A stretch of DNA of 57,887 bases from a bacterium (GCA_027021615.1 JALUTY010000026.1:1-57887), one strand, 5' to 3'. Counted from the stretch's first letter, positions 19,929-28,102 are shown. Notes: generated by a model not told the origin, from the sequence alone. Numbers and translations are program-made.

Positions 19929-21070
19929 GCCGAACGGACACGGCTCCGGTTTCCTGGGAAGAGCTTCTCGACCGGCTGAGCCACGAGTTCAAGACCCCTC
20001 TGGTGTCCATCAAGGGCCATGCGGAGCTCCTGCTGGACCGGGCCCCCCAGAGGCTCGACCCCACCGCCCGGGAGTGGGTACGCCGGATCGCTGCGGCCGC
20101 CAACCGCCTGAACGCCCTGCTGCGAAAGGTTGCGGCCGAGGCCCACACCCGTGAGGCCTGGACTTACCTGGCCCGGCCCGTGGATCCGGGGCAGTGGGTG
20201 GAGGCGTGCCTGGCCGAGGCCCGCACCCTTGGGGCGAGCCGTCGGATTTCCTGGGGGGCCAGGGTGCCCAAGGGGTTGCCCGCCGTGGCCCTGGACCCTG
20301 AGGCCGGCCGGGACGCGCTGCTGGAACTTTTGCAAAACGCTGCCCGGGCCACGCCGGACGGAGGAACCGTCAGGGTGGGGGCAGTGGCGACCGAGCGGGC
20401 CGGGAGAGCCGGGGTACGCGTCACGGTGGAGGACTCCGGCGTCGGGCTGCCCCAGGGTGACGAGGCCGAGCGGTGCTTCGAGCGGTTTGTCACCTTGACC
20501 CCGCTCCACGCCCACCACAGCGGGGACTTCGAGTTCGGGGCGGTGGGGCTGGGGCTCGGTCTCCCCATGGTTCGGGGGATCGCCCGGGCCCACGGGGGTG
20601 AGGCGTGGGCCGAGGGAAAGGGGCGGGATCCGGACCGGGTGCCCGGGGCCCGGGTCCATCTGTGGCTGCCGGCAGCCTCGGCCGAGGAGAACCATGCGGC
20701 CGAGGCCGGAGGGCGGGTGCTCCTCGTCGAGCCCGATCCCCAGACCCGGCAGGTGGTGGCCAAGGGGCTGGCCCCGCGGTTCGAGATGGTGGCGCCCGAC
20801 GATCCCCAGGAGGCCCTGAAGTTGTGGGCCTGGTCGGGCCCATGGGCTGGGGTCGTGGTGGAGCCCCGGGGAATTGGGGGACCGGGGTTCGTGGCGCGCC
20901 TCACCTCGGTGGACGGAAGGGCTCCCGTGGTCGTGTACACGGCCGGCCCGGCTTCGGACGCCGCGTTCTGGCGGCGCCTGGGGGCCGACGCCTGGGTGCC
21001 CAAACCGGCCCGCGCCCGGACCCTGCGCCAGCACCTGGAACGCCTGGCCGAGGGGCGGAGACAGAGGTAA
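19925..21070 (+). CDS. Sensor-less histidine kinase with degenerate C-terminal receiver
   Basis: 381 residues from a GTG at 19925. HisKA H-box LSHEFKTPL (His20) lies almost at the N terminus, so there is no sensor or membrane domain. HATPase boxes are seen: N-box ELLQNAARATPDGG, G1 VEDSGVGLP and G2 GLGLPMVRGIARAHGG. The last about 115 residues fold like a receiver (GRVLLVEPDPQ...), but the acceptor Asp position reads VVVEPRG, a Glu. The Lys before Pro (VPKPAR) is kept. The fixed Glu suggests a locked or phospho-independent output. It forms a translationally coupled pair with the upstream receiver-DHp protein. Confidence 0.8.
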   Translation: MSRTDTAPVSWEELLDRLSHEFKTPLVSIKGHAELLLDRAPQRLDPTAREWVRRIAAAANRLNALLRKVAAEAHTREAWTYLARPVDPGQWVEACLAEARTLGASRRISWGARVPKGLPAVALDPEAGRDALLELLQNAARATPDGGTVRVGAVATERAGRAGVRVTVEDSGVGLPQGDEAERCFERFVTLTPLHAHHSGDFEFGAVGLGLGLPMVRGIARAHGGEAWAEGKGRDPDRVPGARVHLWLPAASAEENHAAEAGGRVLLVEPDPQTRQVVAKGLAPRFEMVAPDDPQEALKLWAWSGPWAGVVVEPRGIGGPGFVARLTSVDGRAPVVVYTAGPASDAAFWRRLGADAWVPKPARARTLRQHLERLAEGRRQR

Positions 21071-21071
21071 G

Positions 21072-21155
21072 TTCGGTCGTCGGTCGTCGGTCGTCGGTCG
21101 TCGGTCGTCGGTCGTCGGTCGTCGGTCACCCGTCACCGATCACCGATCACCTGAT
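21072..21155. repeat. Perfect (GTCGGTC)7 tandem array plus GTCACC words
   Basis: Seven identical GTCGGTC units at 21079-21127, preceded by one variant (TTCGGTC). They are followed by ACCCGTCACCGATCACC-type words to about 21155. The array fills the gap between the kinase stop and the thiolase ribosome site. Confidence 0.9.
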
Positions 21156-21177
21156 CCCCGACACGGAGACGTTTCCC

Positions 21178-22386
21178 ATGGGTTTTGCCAAGACCGAGCG
21201 CGACGCCGTGATCGTGAGCGCCGTGCGCACCCCCATCGGAAAGTTCGGGGGGAGTCTGAAGGGCCTGAGGGCTCACCGGCTGGCCGCCGTCGTGATGGAT
21301 GAGGCCCTGAAACGGGCGGGGCTTGCCGGGGCCGACCTGGACGAGGTGATCGCGGGCGAGTGCATCCAGTGCCCTGACGAGGCCAACACGGCCCGCACCG
21401 CCGCCCTGGCCGCCGGCATCCCGGTGGAGGTGCCGGCCTTCACGGTGCAGAAGCAGTGCTCCTCATCCATGCAGGCCCTGGGTTCGGCCCGGTTGTTAGT
21501 GATCGCGGGCGAGGCCAGGGCCGTGCTGGTGGTGGGGGTGGAGAGCATGTCTAACGCCCCCTACGTGCTGAAGACCGCCCGGTGGGGCCAGCGCCTGACC
21601 CATGGAGAGATGACCGACAGCCTGTGGGAGCTCCTGAACTCCGGGAGCCGGATCCTGGGCCACGAGATGATCATGGGGCTCACCGCCGAGAACCTGGCCG
21701 AGCGCCACGGCATCTCCCGGGCCGACCAGGACGAGGTGGCCCTGCGGAGCCACCGCAACGCCGAGGCCGCGATCCGGGCCGGCCGGTTCGACGACGAGAT
21801 CGTGCCGGTGCGGGTGCCGGGCCGGAAGGGGGAGACCGTGGTCGAGACGGACGAGCACCCCCGGTTCGGCCTCACCCTGGAGGACCTGGCGAAGCTTCCG
21901 CCCGCCTTCAAGGAGGGGGGTACGGTCACGGCCGGAAACAGCTCGGGCCTGAACGACGGGGCGGCCGCGGTCGTGGTCACCAGCCGGCACCGAGCCCGGT
22001 CGCTGGGGCTGCCCATTCTCGGCCGGGTGCTGGCCCAGACCAGCGCGGGGGTTCCCCCCGAGATCATGGGCTACGGCCCCGTGCCCGCCACCCGGAGGTT
22101 GCTGGAGCGCACCGGCATCGGTCTGGGGGACATCGGGCTGGTGGAGCTGAACGAGGCGTTCGCGGCCCAGTACCTGGCTTGCGAGCGGGACCTGGGGCTC
22201 GACCGGGAGCGGGTCAACGTGAACGGAAGCGGCATCGGCCTGGGGCACCCGGTGGGGGCCACGGGCCTCAGACTGGTCGTGAGCCTGGTCCACGAGATGC
22301 GGCGGCGGGGTGTGGGGCTGGGCCTCGCCACCCTGTGCGTGGGCGGTGGCATGGGCATGGCCACCCTGGTGGAGGCGGAGGGCTGA
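21178..22386 (+). CDS. Thiolase (acetyl-CoA C-acyltransferase family)
   Basis: 402 residues; the start has GGAG upstream. The nucleophilic Cys is in QKQCSSSMQAL, the His in GHPVGATG and the second Cys in CVGGGMG, so the active site is complete. The N-terminal SAVRTPIGKFGG and internal NEAFAAQ are standard. It condenses two acetyl-CoA or cleaves 3-ketoacyl-CoA in butanoate or fatty-acid metabolism; direction and chain length cannot be told from the sequence. No partner beta-oxidation genes are adjacent. It ends tail-to-tail with the flagellar cluster, 19 bases apart. Confidence 0.93.
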   Translation: MGFAKTERDAVIVSAVRTPIGKFGGSLKGLRAHRLAAVVMDEALKRAGLAGADLDEVIAGECIQCPDEANTARTAALAAGIPVEVPAFTVQKQCSSSMQALGSARLLVIAGEARAVLVVGVESMSNAPYVLKTARWGQRLTHGEMTDSLWELLNSGSRILGHEMIMGLTAENLAERHGISRADQDEVALRSHRNAEAAIRAGRFDDEIVPVRVPGRKGETVVETDEHPRFGLTLEDLAKLPPAFKEGGTVTAGNSSGLNDGAAAVVVTSRHRARSLGLPILGRVLAQTSAGVPPEIMGYGPVPATRRLLERTGIGLGDIGLVELNEAFAAQYLACERDLGLDRERVNVNGSGIGLGHPVGATGLRLVVSLVHEMRRRGVGLGLATLCVGGGMGMATLVEAEG

Positions 22387-22405
22387 GACGCCCCTTCTCC
22401 CGGCG

Positions 22406-22852
22406 CTACCCTCTCCGGTCCGCGAACCGGGGAGTGGGGTCGGTGGGGCCCCGGTAGCCCCGGAGCCCCTGCTGACCCCGCTGCAGGGCTCGGACCCGGT
22501 TGCGCAGCTCGTCCCGGGCCCGCTCGGCAGCCCTGCGGGCCTCGGCGTCGGCGTGGCGGATGCGCACGGTCAGGTCCGTGAGCGCGGCCAGGAGCTCGGC
22601 CAGGAGGGGAGGGGGGGCGAAGACCTGGCCGCGAAGGTCCTCGGCCTCGGCCTCGAGCCCGGCCAACTCTTCCAAGGCCCGGCCCCGGCGCTCCATGGCC
22701 GCCTCGATTCCCGGAATGTCAATCTCGTCGGCCGCCTCGGCCGCGGCTCGGGTCGCATCGAGGATCTCCCGGCAGATCCCCACCTGGGCCACCAGGATGG
22801 CCTTGAGCGTCTGGGTCCGGGAATCCCCGGTGTCGGGCTCGGCACGTGCCAT
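22406..22852 (-). CDS. FlgN/FliT-like flagellar chaperone
   Basis: 148 residues, start at 22852 with AAGGAG upstream. The protein is mostly long amphipathic helices (Ala/Glu/Arg-rich coiled coil), with a C-terminal tail GYRGPTDPTPRFADRRG like that of FlgN-type proteins of this group. Position directly after fliS supports a chaperone role for hook-associated proteins or FliD. Similarity is weak, so FliT or FlgN cannot be told apart. It is the last gene of the filament cluster. Confidence 0.6.
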   Translation of the reverse strand: MARAEPDTGDSRTQTLKAILVAQVGICREILDATRAAAEAADEIDIPGIEAAMERRGRALEELAGLEAEAEDLRGQVFAPPPLLAELLAALTDLTVRIRHADAEARRAAERARDELRNRVRALQRGQQGLRGYRGPTDPTPRFADRRG

Positions 22853-22868
22853 GGGTTCTCCTTGAATC

Positions 22869-22979
22869 AGTGACGAGTGACGGGTGATCTGTGACATCGG
22901 ATCAGTGACGCGTGATGCGTCACCCGTCCCCACAGTTCCCCGGTCACCCGTCACCTGTCACTGCTCCTCACCCCGTCAC
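22869..22979. repeat. Heptamer hairpin element between fliS and the FlgN-like gene
   Basis: Left arm 22869-22918 has GTGACGA-GTGACGG-GTGATCT-GTGAC type words. Right arm 22918-22979 has CGTCACC/GGTCACC/CTGTCAC words. The last four codons of fliS lie within the right arm. Confidence 0.75.
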
Positions 22980-23420
22980 ACTCAATCTCACCCCCCCCTC
23001 ACCCTGGGGGACCCGGCGGTCCAAGGCCTTCACGGTCTCGTCGGCCTCGTCGATCTTCAGCTCGGCCCAGGCGTCCCGCAGCTCCCGGATCGCCGGCAGG
23101 ATGCCGCGCACCGGCTCCGGATCGTTGGTCAGGTTCGCCTCGGTGATTTTCTGCATGAAGAACACGTACAGGTTCCACAGGTTCCGGGCGATCTCGCCCC
23201 CTTCCTCCATGTTCAGCGTGCTGGCCAGCTCCTGGATCAGGGCTCGGGCCTTGGTGAGCCTCTCGTGCTTGGCCTCGACCTCGTTCCTCTCCATGTGGTC
23301 GAGGGCCTGGTTCAGGAACCTCAGGATGCCGTCGTAGGCCATCACGATGAGCTTCTGCTGACTCGCCGTGGTGGCCACCTGTGTCTGGGTGTAGGCGGCA
23401 GCGCCCGGTCCATATGTCAT
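22968..23420 (-). CDS. fliS: Flagellin export chaperone FliS
   Basis: 150 residues, start at 23420 behind AAGGAGGTGG. It has the FliS fold signature: an N-terminal Y-x-Q-x2-V-like segment, LIVMAYDGILRFLNQAL, then a helical bundle with NLYVFFMQKITEANLTND. It binds the C-terminal D0 region of flagellin and delivers it to the export gate. The final residues SVTG are encoded by repeat sequence, so the true C terminus may have been altered by insertion of the repeat. It lies downstream of fliD, the usual order. Confidence 0.93.
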   Translation of the reverse strand: MTYGPGAAAYTQTQVATTASQQKLIVMAYDGILRFLNQALDHMERNEVEAKHERLTKARALIQELASTLNMEEGGEIARNLWNLYVFFMQKITEANLTNDPEPVRGILPAIRELRDAWAELKIDEADETVKALDRRVPQGEGGVRLSVTG

Positions 23421-23452
23421 GAACTCCACCTCCTTGTGGGTCCTGTCAACTG

Positions 23453-23608
23453 CCGTGAATCGTGAATGGTGAATCGTGAATCGTGGGGCGTTTCGCGCCC
23501 CGTGACGAGCGATTCGTGACCCGTCACCGCCCTGTAGGAGCCACCTCCCGGTGGCGACCCGGCCCGAAAGGCCGCAAACCATTCACGATTTACGATTCAC
23601 GATTTACG
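23453..23608. repeat. Heptamer-armed inverted element with REP-like core between fliD and fliS
   Basis: The left arm 23453-23484 (CGTGAATC-GTGAATG-GTGAATC words) and the right arm 23578-23608 (ATTCACG-ATTTACG-ATTCACG-ATTTACG) are reverse complements at about 28 of 32 positions. Between them are a small hairpin (GGGGCG/CGCCCC, 23485-23500), one GTGAC-type stretch and a REP-like unit with CGGCCCGAAAGGCCG (23534-23575). Confidence 0.85.
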
Positions 23609-23612
23609 GCCC

Positions 23613-25559
23613 CTAACCGTTCCACTTCCAGTTCGCGCTGAGGCCCGAGAGCGCGTTGGCCAGGTAGTTGCCCTGGCTGTTGAACTCGTTGACCGCTTTC
23701 TCCATGCGGTAGAACTGCTCCAGCAGGCTCTCGCGCCGCTGATCCAGGCGGTCCTCCAGCTCCTTGATGTAGTCAGCCATGGAGTCGATGGAGCTCTCCA
23801 GGGCCGTCTCCTTCACCCCGATCGTGCCGATCAGCGGCTGGGTGAGGCCCTGGAGGTACTCGTCGAACTTGTTCCCCACGCCCTTGGCGAAGTGGAGGGT
23901 GGTCGTGACCGAACCGCCGGCATCCACCAGGTCCTGGGCGGTGAGCTCCACCTTCAGCGTCACCCCGTCGGTGTTGGCGTTCCCGTCGTCGCCGGTCAGT
24001 GTCTGACCCACGCCGGTGGCGCTCTCCCCGTTGATCGTGCCGGTCACGTCCACGCCGGTGTCCTCGTCGCCCGCCGTGAACCCCAGGTTGGAGAGGGCGT
24101 TTCCGCTGATGATCTGGACCTTGGAAGCCGAGCCGTACTTTTGAGAGGTGATCGTAAGCGTCCCGGAGCTCTCGGAGACGCTCACCTCTGATCCGGTGGG
24201 AGCGGCGGCGTTGACCTTGGCCTGAATCTCGGAGGCGAGATCCGATGTGGACGCGTAGGTCTTCTGCTCCAATGTCACCGTGAGCGAGGTGCCGCCGTCC
24301 AACGCCAGGGTCAAGGTGTCGTTGGTGGAGTCGATGGTGAGGGACCCCACTGCCGAGCTTCCGGTGACCGCGGCTCGCTCCGCGGCCTGCGTAATCACCA
24401 CCTCGTACCCAGAGGACGAGGGCTCCACTGCATCCTTCCCGGCATACACGAACGAGATCTTGGCGTGCTCGGTGCGCCCGGCCGTGCGGAACAGGTTCTT
24501 CACCGCATCCGGGTCCTGGGCCACGGCCTCCTGGAACTTGGCCGTGTCGAACGACAGGACCCCGTCGTCGTCCAGCTCCAGCCCGACCGAGCGTAGGGAT
24601 GTGAAGTCCCCATCGGTGGCCACCGGGCTTGCGATCATGGACTGGATTCGGGTCTGGATGCTCAGGAGGGTGCGGTCCCCCATCAGGATCCCGCCGGTGT
24701 TCGTCTGAGCGTCGAACTCGAACTGCTCCCCGATGAACTCCATGGCGGTGTTGTAGGCGTCCACGAAGGCCTGGATCTTCTCCTCCACTCCCGACGTGTC
24801 CCGGCTCATCGATACCGTGACTTGGGTGCCCGGGCTCGCGCTCACCAGGTTCAAGGTCACCCCGGGGATCACGTCCTCGACCTCGTTGGAGGACGAGGTG
24901 ATGGTGATCGCGCCCGTGCCGGACCCGAAGTTGATGGACGCGTCCTGTGCGTCCTGCACGGTGGAGGTCGTGAGCGTGAACCCCGTTGCCGTCAGGCTGA
25001 CGGTGTTGGCCGTGCCGGTCTCGTCCGAGATCACCAGCAGCCGGTACTGGGAGCCGTCGTAGATCACCGACGCCGTGGCGCCCAGGTCGGCCTGGTTGAT
25101 GGCGTCGGCCAGACCCCGCAGGGTGTTGTTCGACGAGTCCACCGTGATGTCCTCGGACTTGGCGCCCACGGTCACGGTGAGGGTGCCGGTGCCCACGGTG
25201 TCCAGGTCTGAAGAGTATCCCCCGGTCGAGATCTGGTGGGCTTGGGCGAGCTGGGTCACCTCAATGGTGTAGGTGCCTCGCTGGGCATCGGACGAGGCCG
25301 TGGCCGTGAGGATGCTCTCGTCGGAGCTCGTGGCCGTCAGCGTGGTCCAGGTGGATGATTTCCAGATCTCCTGGGCCTGGGTGCGTAGGTCCAGGAGCTT
25401 GGAGTTCACCTCCTGCCAGGCCGAAAGCTGGTTCTCCAGCCGGGCCTTCTCGGCTTCCTTGAGGAGCTTGGGCCGGCTCTCTACCTCGATCAGCTTGTCC
25501 ACCGTCTCGGTGGTGTTGATCCCGGTCGCTAGCCCGTCGAAACTGATCGTTCCCGGCAT
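23613..25559 (-). CDS. fliD: Flagellar filament cap protein FliD
   Basis: 648 residues with start at 25559 behind GGAGG. The N terminus GTISFDGLATGINTTETVDKLIEVE is the conserved FliD_N segment, and the C terminus carries the FliD_C coiled region (ELEDRLDQRRESLLEQFYRMEKAVNEFNSQGNYL). The Thr/Ser/Gly-rich beta middle is typical. It caps the filament and helps flagellin fold at the tip. Length is at the upper end of the family because of an extended middle domain. It lies in the cluster flagellin-flaG-fliD-fliS-flgN-like, all on the minus strand. Confidence 0.95.
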   Translation of the reverse strand: MPGTISFDGLATGINTTETVDKLIEVESRPKLLKEAEKARLENQLSAWQEVNSKLLDLRTQAQEIWKSSTWTTLTATSSDESILTATASSDAQRGTYTIEVTQLAQAHQISTGGYSSDLDTVGTGTLTVTVGAKSEDITVDSSNNTLRGLADAINQADLGATASVIYDGSQYRLLVISDETGTANTVSLTATGFTLTTSTVQDAQDASINFGSGTGAITITSSSNEVEDVIPGVTLNLVSASPGTQVTVSMSRDTSGVEEKIQAFVDAYNTAMEFIGEQFEFDAQTNTGGILMGDRTLLSIQTRIQSMIASPVATDGDFTSLRSVGLELDDDGVLSFDTAKFQEAVAQDPDAVKNLFRTAGRTEHAKISFVYAGKDAVEPSSSGYEVVITQAAERAAVTGSSAVGSLTIDSTNDTLTLALDGGTSLTVTLEQKTYASTSDLASEIQAKVNAAAPTGSEVSVSESSGTLTITSQKYGSASKVQIISGNALSNLGFTAGDEDTGVDVTGTINGESATGVGQTLTGDDGNANTDGVTLKVELTAQDLVDAGGSVTTTLHFAKGVGNKFDEYLQGLTQPLIGTIGVKETALESSIDSMADYIKELEDRLDQRRESLLEQFYRMEKAVNEFNSQGNYLANALSGLSANWKWNG

Positions 25560-25570
25560 GGCTCGAACCT

Positions 25571-25720
25571 CCGTGATCCGTGACGGGTGGTCCGTGACAT
25601 GGAATCAGTGACGCGTGATCCGTGACGCGTGACGAGTGGCCGTCACCGCTGCCCCCCATCACCCGTCACGTGTCACTCGTCACTGTGTCACCGCAGTTCC
25701 CCCCCGTCACCCGTCACCGA
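25571..25720. repeat. Heptamer hairpin element between flaG and fliD
   Basis: Left half (25571-25638) has GTGATCC-GTGACGG-GTGGTCC-GTGAC, then GTGACGC words. Right half (25641-25720) has CGTCACC/CATCACC/CGTCACG/TGTCACT words. The two halves are inverted relative to each other, and the right one reaches the flaG stop codon. Confidence 0.75.
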
Positions 25721-25723
25721 AGG

Positions 25724-26083
25724 TCACCCTTTCCTGTCCAACAACGCCCCCACCATCTCCCCGATCTTGGCCGCCAGGTCCAGCAGCTCCTTGGGCGGGA
25801 AGGTTTTAATGACCTCTTGGGTGCGGTTGTCCACCACCTCCACCATGAGCTGCTTCAGCTTGTCGTGGAGGGCGAACTGGATGTGGCTCCCGTTGGCCTT
25901 CAGGAACCCGTTCACCGCGTCCATGGCCTGGGCCACCTCCTCGGGGGAGGGCTCGCGTTCCTCCCGCGCCGCCGCCATCCGCTGGGCCAAGGCCTCCTGG
26001 GCCTTGTGGATCGCCTCGTTCTGAGTGCCCCCGCTCTGGGGCGACCCGCGGATCGAAACCTCTGCTATCGCCTGCAAGTTCAT
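25724..26083 (-). CDS. flaG: FlaG family protein
   Basis: 119 residues. The start was chosen at 26083, since GGAGGC lies 7 bases before it; an ATG five codons earlier would contain that ribosome site. The C-terminal FlaG domain is clear: FLKANGSHIQFALHDKLKQL, then MVEVVDNRTQEVIKTFPPKELLDL. FlaG affects filament length in several bacteria. Position between flagellin and fliD is standard. Confidence 0.9.
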   Translation of the reverse strand: MNLQAIAEVSIRGSPQSGGTQNEAIHKAQEALAQRMAAAREEREPSPEEVAQAMDAVNGFLKANGSHIQFALHDKLKQLMVEVVDNRTQEVIKTFPPKELLDLAAKIGEMVGALLDRKG

Positions 26084-26109
26084 GATTGACGCCTCCATGC
26101 GTTAACTGG

Positions 26110-26285
26110 GGTGACCCGTGACAAGTGATCGGTGACGGGTTTTGGGAAACCTGTCACCCGTCACTCGTTACCCGTCACCGCCCTTGTGGCGACCCGGCCC
26201 GAAAGGCCGCTCGTCGCAGGTCGCCGGTCGTTCGTCGTTGACGCGGCCCCAAGGGCCGCCGCCTCCAGCCTCCTAGCTTCCTAGC
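26110..26285. repeat. Heptamer hairpin and REP-like/word repeats between flagellin and flaG
   Basis: Arms 26110-26143 (GTGACCC-GTGACAA-GTGATCG-GTGACGG words) and 26147-26179 (reverse-complement words) match at about 26 of 33 positions around a 3-base loop. Then a REP-like partial unit follows (TTGTGGCGACCCGGCCCG, 26184 on), a hairpin GCGGCCCCAAGGGCCGC (26243-26259), and CCTCCTAGCTTCCTAGC words up to the terminator. Confidence 0.8.
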
Positions 26286-26321
26286 GCAAACCGAGGGGGG
26301 CCAAGGCCCCCCTCGGTTTGC
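26286..26321 (-). terminator. Flagellin transcription terminator hairpin
   Basis: A perfect 17-pair stem, GCAAACCGAGGGGGGCC and its exact complement, around a 2-base AA/TT loop, starts 3 bases after the flagellin stop. The T-run is inside the stem (GGTTTGC), so termination may be partial, leaving read-through into flaG-fliD-fliS, for which I see no own promoter. Confidence 0.85.
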
Positions 26322-26324
26322 TTA

Positions 26325-27884
26325 CTACCGAAGCAGCTGGAGAATGTTGTTCGGGGCCTGGTTGGCCTGCGCGAGCATCGCCGTGCCGGCCTGCATCATG
26401 ATCTGGTACTTCGTGAAGTTGGCCATCTCCCGCGTCATGTCGGTGTCCCGGATGGTGGACTCGGCGGACTGCAGGTTCTCGTAACTCACCCTGAGGCTGT
26501 CGAGCTGAATCTGTAGGTTGTCGGACTGGATGGCTCCCAGCTCGCCCCGGATGCTCGACACCTCCTCGATCGCCTCGTCGATGACCCCGATGGCCTGGGC
26601 GATGGCGTCCGCGCTCCCGTCGACGAACACGCCGTTCGTGTACTTCCCACCGCTCTTCAGCTGGTCGAGGCTGGTGAAGAGATCCACGGTGGCCGAGTTC
26701 CCGTTCGTGTCCGTGTAGGTGGCGCTGAGCCCCAGGTTGTCTGCCTTGACGCTTTGGATGCTCACAGAAACCGTTTGGTTCTCGTTCGCGCCCACCTGGA
26801 ACTTGGCGTTGTTCACCGAAAGCGTGCCCACCTCCACGGCGGAGGTCGAGGAGGTGATCCCTCCGGAGGTGAAAGCGCCTGCCAGCTGGATCGTGTTGCC
26901 AAGGCTGTCCACCATGTTCAGGCCCTTGCCCTGATCGAAGGTGGTGGTGTTGCCGTCGGCATAGGTGACCTTGGCCTGGTAATCCGACCCGTAGTCTGTG
27001 GAGGCCGCTCCGGTGGAGCTGGAGACCTGACCGGCAGCGGTGCTGGAGTCCTGCTGGTAGGTCACGTACTTGTTGGAGCCATAGTCAGAGGAGGTCAGGG
27101 TGATCGCCTGGCTGCTGCTGCTGTAGGACGCCTTCACCCCGGTGGTGTCCGTGTACCCGTTGATCGTCTTTGCCACGGTGGACAAGGAGGTGCCGGCCGT
27201 GAACGTAAAGCTCTGGCCGTTCACGGTGAAGGCGATGCCCTTGGCCAACGTCGTGCTCGACGCTGCCGACAGCGCTCCGTAGGCGGTGCCGACTCCGACC
27301 GTCACCTGGGCTTTGGACCCGGTCTGGGTCAGCTCGATGGCCACGGCCCCGGCCTTGTCCGTGTCCGTGATTCCCTTGAAGGAGGCAGCGGAGATGTTGT
27401 CGGTCCAGAGCTTCGCGTTCCCGGTGGCGCTGGAGTCCTCCGTGAAGGTGGTGCCCAGGCTGCCGTTGAGGAGCTTCTTCGTTCCGAACTGGGTGTACTT
27501 TGCGATGCGGGTCACCGACGCGATCGCCTCGTCCAGCTCGTCCTGGTTCGCCTGGAGCATGGCCGAGTCGTTCACCCCGCTGTTGGCCGAGTCGAGGGCG
27601 AGCTGCCGCATTTTGTCCAACAGCTTCTGGACCTGATCCAGGGCAGCCTCAGCCGTCTGAATCATGTTGATGGCCTTCTCGGAGTTCTTCACGGCCGCGT
27701 CCAGACCGACGAGCTGGGCGCGCATCTTCTCACTGATGACCAACCCGGCCGGATCATCAGCCGCGCGGTTGATCCGGAGACCGCTGGAGAGCTTCTCCAT
27801 GGTCTTCGACATGCGGGAGTCGGTGGTCTTGAGGTTGCGCCAAGCGTTGAGGGCAGTGATGTTGTTGTTGATGCTGAGGCTCAT
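26325..27884 (-). CDS. fliC: Flagellin
   Basis: 519 residues, start at 27884 behind GGAGGAAC. N-terminal D0/D1 (1 to about 170: SLSINNNITALNAWRNL, SSGLRINRAADDPAGLVISEKM) and C-terminal D1/D0 (from about 430, ending MMQAGTAMLAQANQAPNNIL and then QLLR) are canonical. The middle about 260 residues are variable, Ser/Thr/Gly-rich and surface exposed, hence good O-glycosylation substrate. It has its own sigma-28-like promoter and a long leader. The neighbouring Maf and sugar genes point to a glycosylated filament. Confidence 0.97.
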   Translation of the reverse strand: MSLSINNNITALNAWRNLKTTDSRMSKTMEKLSSGLRINRAADDPAGLVISEKMRAQLVGLDAAVKNSEKAINMIQTAEAALDQVQKLLDKMRQLALDSANSGVNDSAMLQANQDELDEAIASVTRIAKYTQFGTKKLLNGSLGTTFTEDSSATGNAKLWTDNISAASFKGITDTDKAGAVAIELTQTGSKAQVTVGVGTAYGALSAASSTTLAKGIAFTVNGQSFTFTAGTSLSTVAKTINGYTDTTGVKASYSSSSQAITLTSSDYGSNKYVTYQQDSSTAAGQVSSSTGAASTDYGSDYQAKVTYADGNTTTFDQGKGLNMVDSLGNTIQLAGAFTSGGITSSTSAVEVGTLSVNNAKFQVGANENQTVSVSIQSVKADNLGLSATYTDTNGNSATVDLFTSLDQLKSGGKYTNGVFVDGSADAIAQAIGVIDEAIEEVSSIRGELGAIQSDNLQIQLDSLRVSYENLQSAESTIRDTDMTREMANFTKYQIMMQAGTAMLAQANQAPNNILQLLR

Positions 27885-28068
27885 GATGTTCCTCCATGAA
27901 TAAGGGGTGGTCTCGGCGTCCTTGCCGGTTGGGGCTGCCTTCAGGGGGGCAGCGTTCCCCGGGAGGGCCTCGGCCCCTCCCTTGCCTTGGGTTCGGAGCT
28001 CATGTTCGTCCTGAGTTGGTTCGCGGCACCTCCTTTCGGGCTGTGGGGACCAAGGGAATCCATCTCCC
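27885..28068 (-). promoter_or_regulatory. Long structured flagellin mRNA leader with an orphan ribosome-binding sequence
   Basis: From the predicted start point near 28068, the leader is about 184 bases. It carries AAAGGAGGTG at 28036-28027 with no suitable start codon after it. Two GC-rich hairpins follow (27961-27981, GGGAGGGgCC type; 27934-27953, GCTGCC/GGCAGC), then the real site GGAGGAAC next to the ATG. A 20-codon ORF starting at an ATG at 28003 is possible but has no ribosome site at the right distance. Confidence 0.5.
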
Positions 28069-28075
28069 TTTTTCT

Positions 28076-28102
28076 TTATCGACCGTTGCCGGCCGAACTT
28101 TA
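28076..28102 (-). promoter_or_regulatory. Sigma-28 (FliA) promoter for flagellin
   Basis: On the minus strand TAAAGTTC (28102-28095), an 11-base spacer, then GTCGATAA (28083-28076). The consensus is TAAAGTTT-N11-GCCGATAA; only two of 16 positions differ. It overlaps the last bases of the upstream TPR gene. Confidence 0.88.

Noticed and set aside
21072-26285. CRISPR-like repeats in the intergenic arrays
   Set aside because: Units are 7 bases with no 25-40 base repeat and no unique spacers; no cas gene is near.
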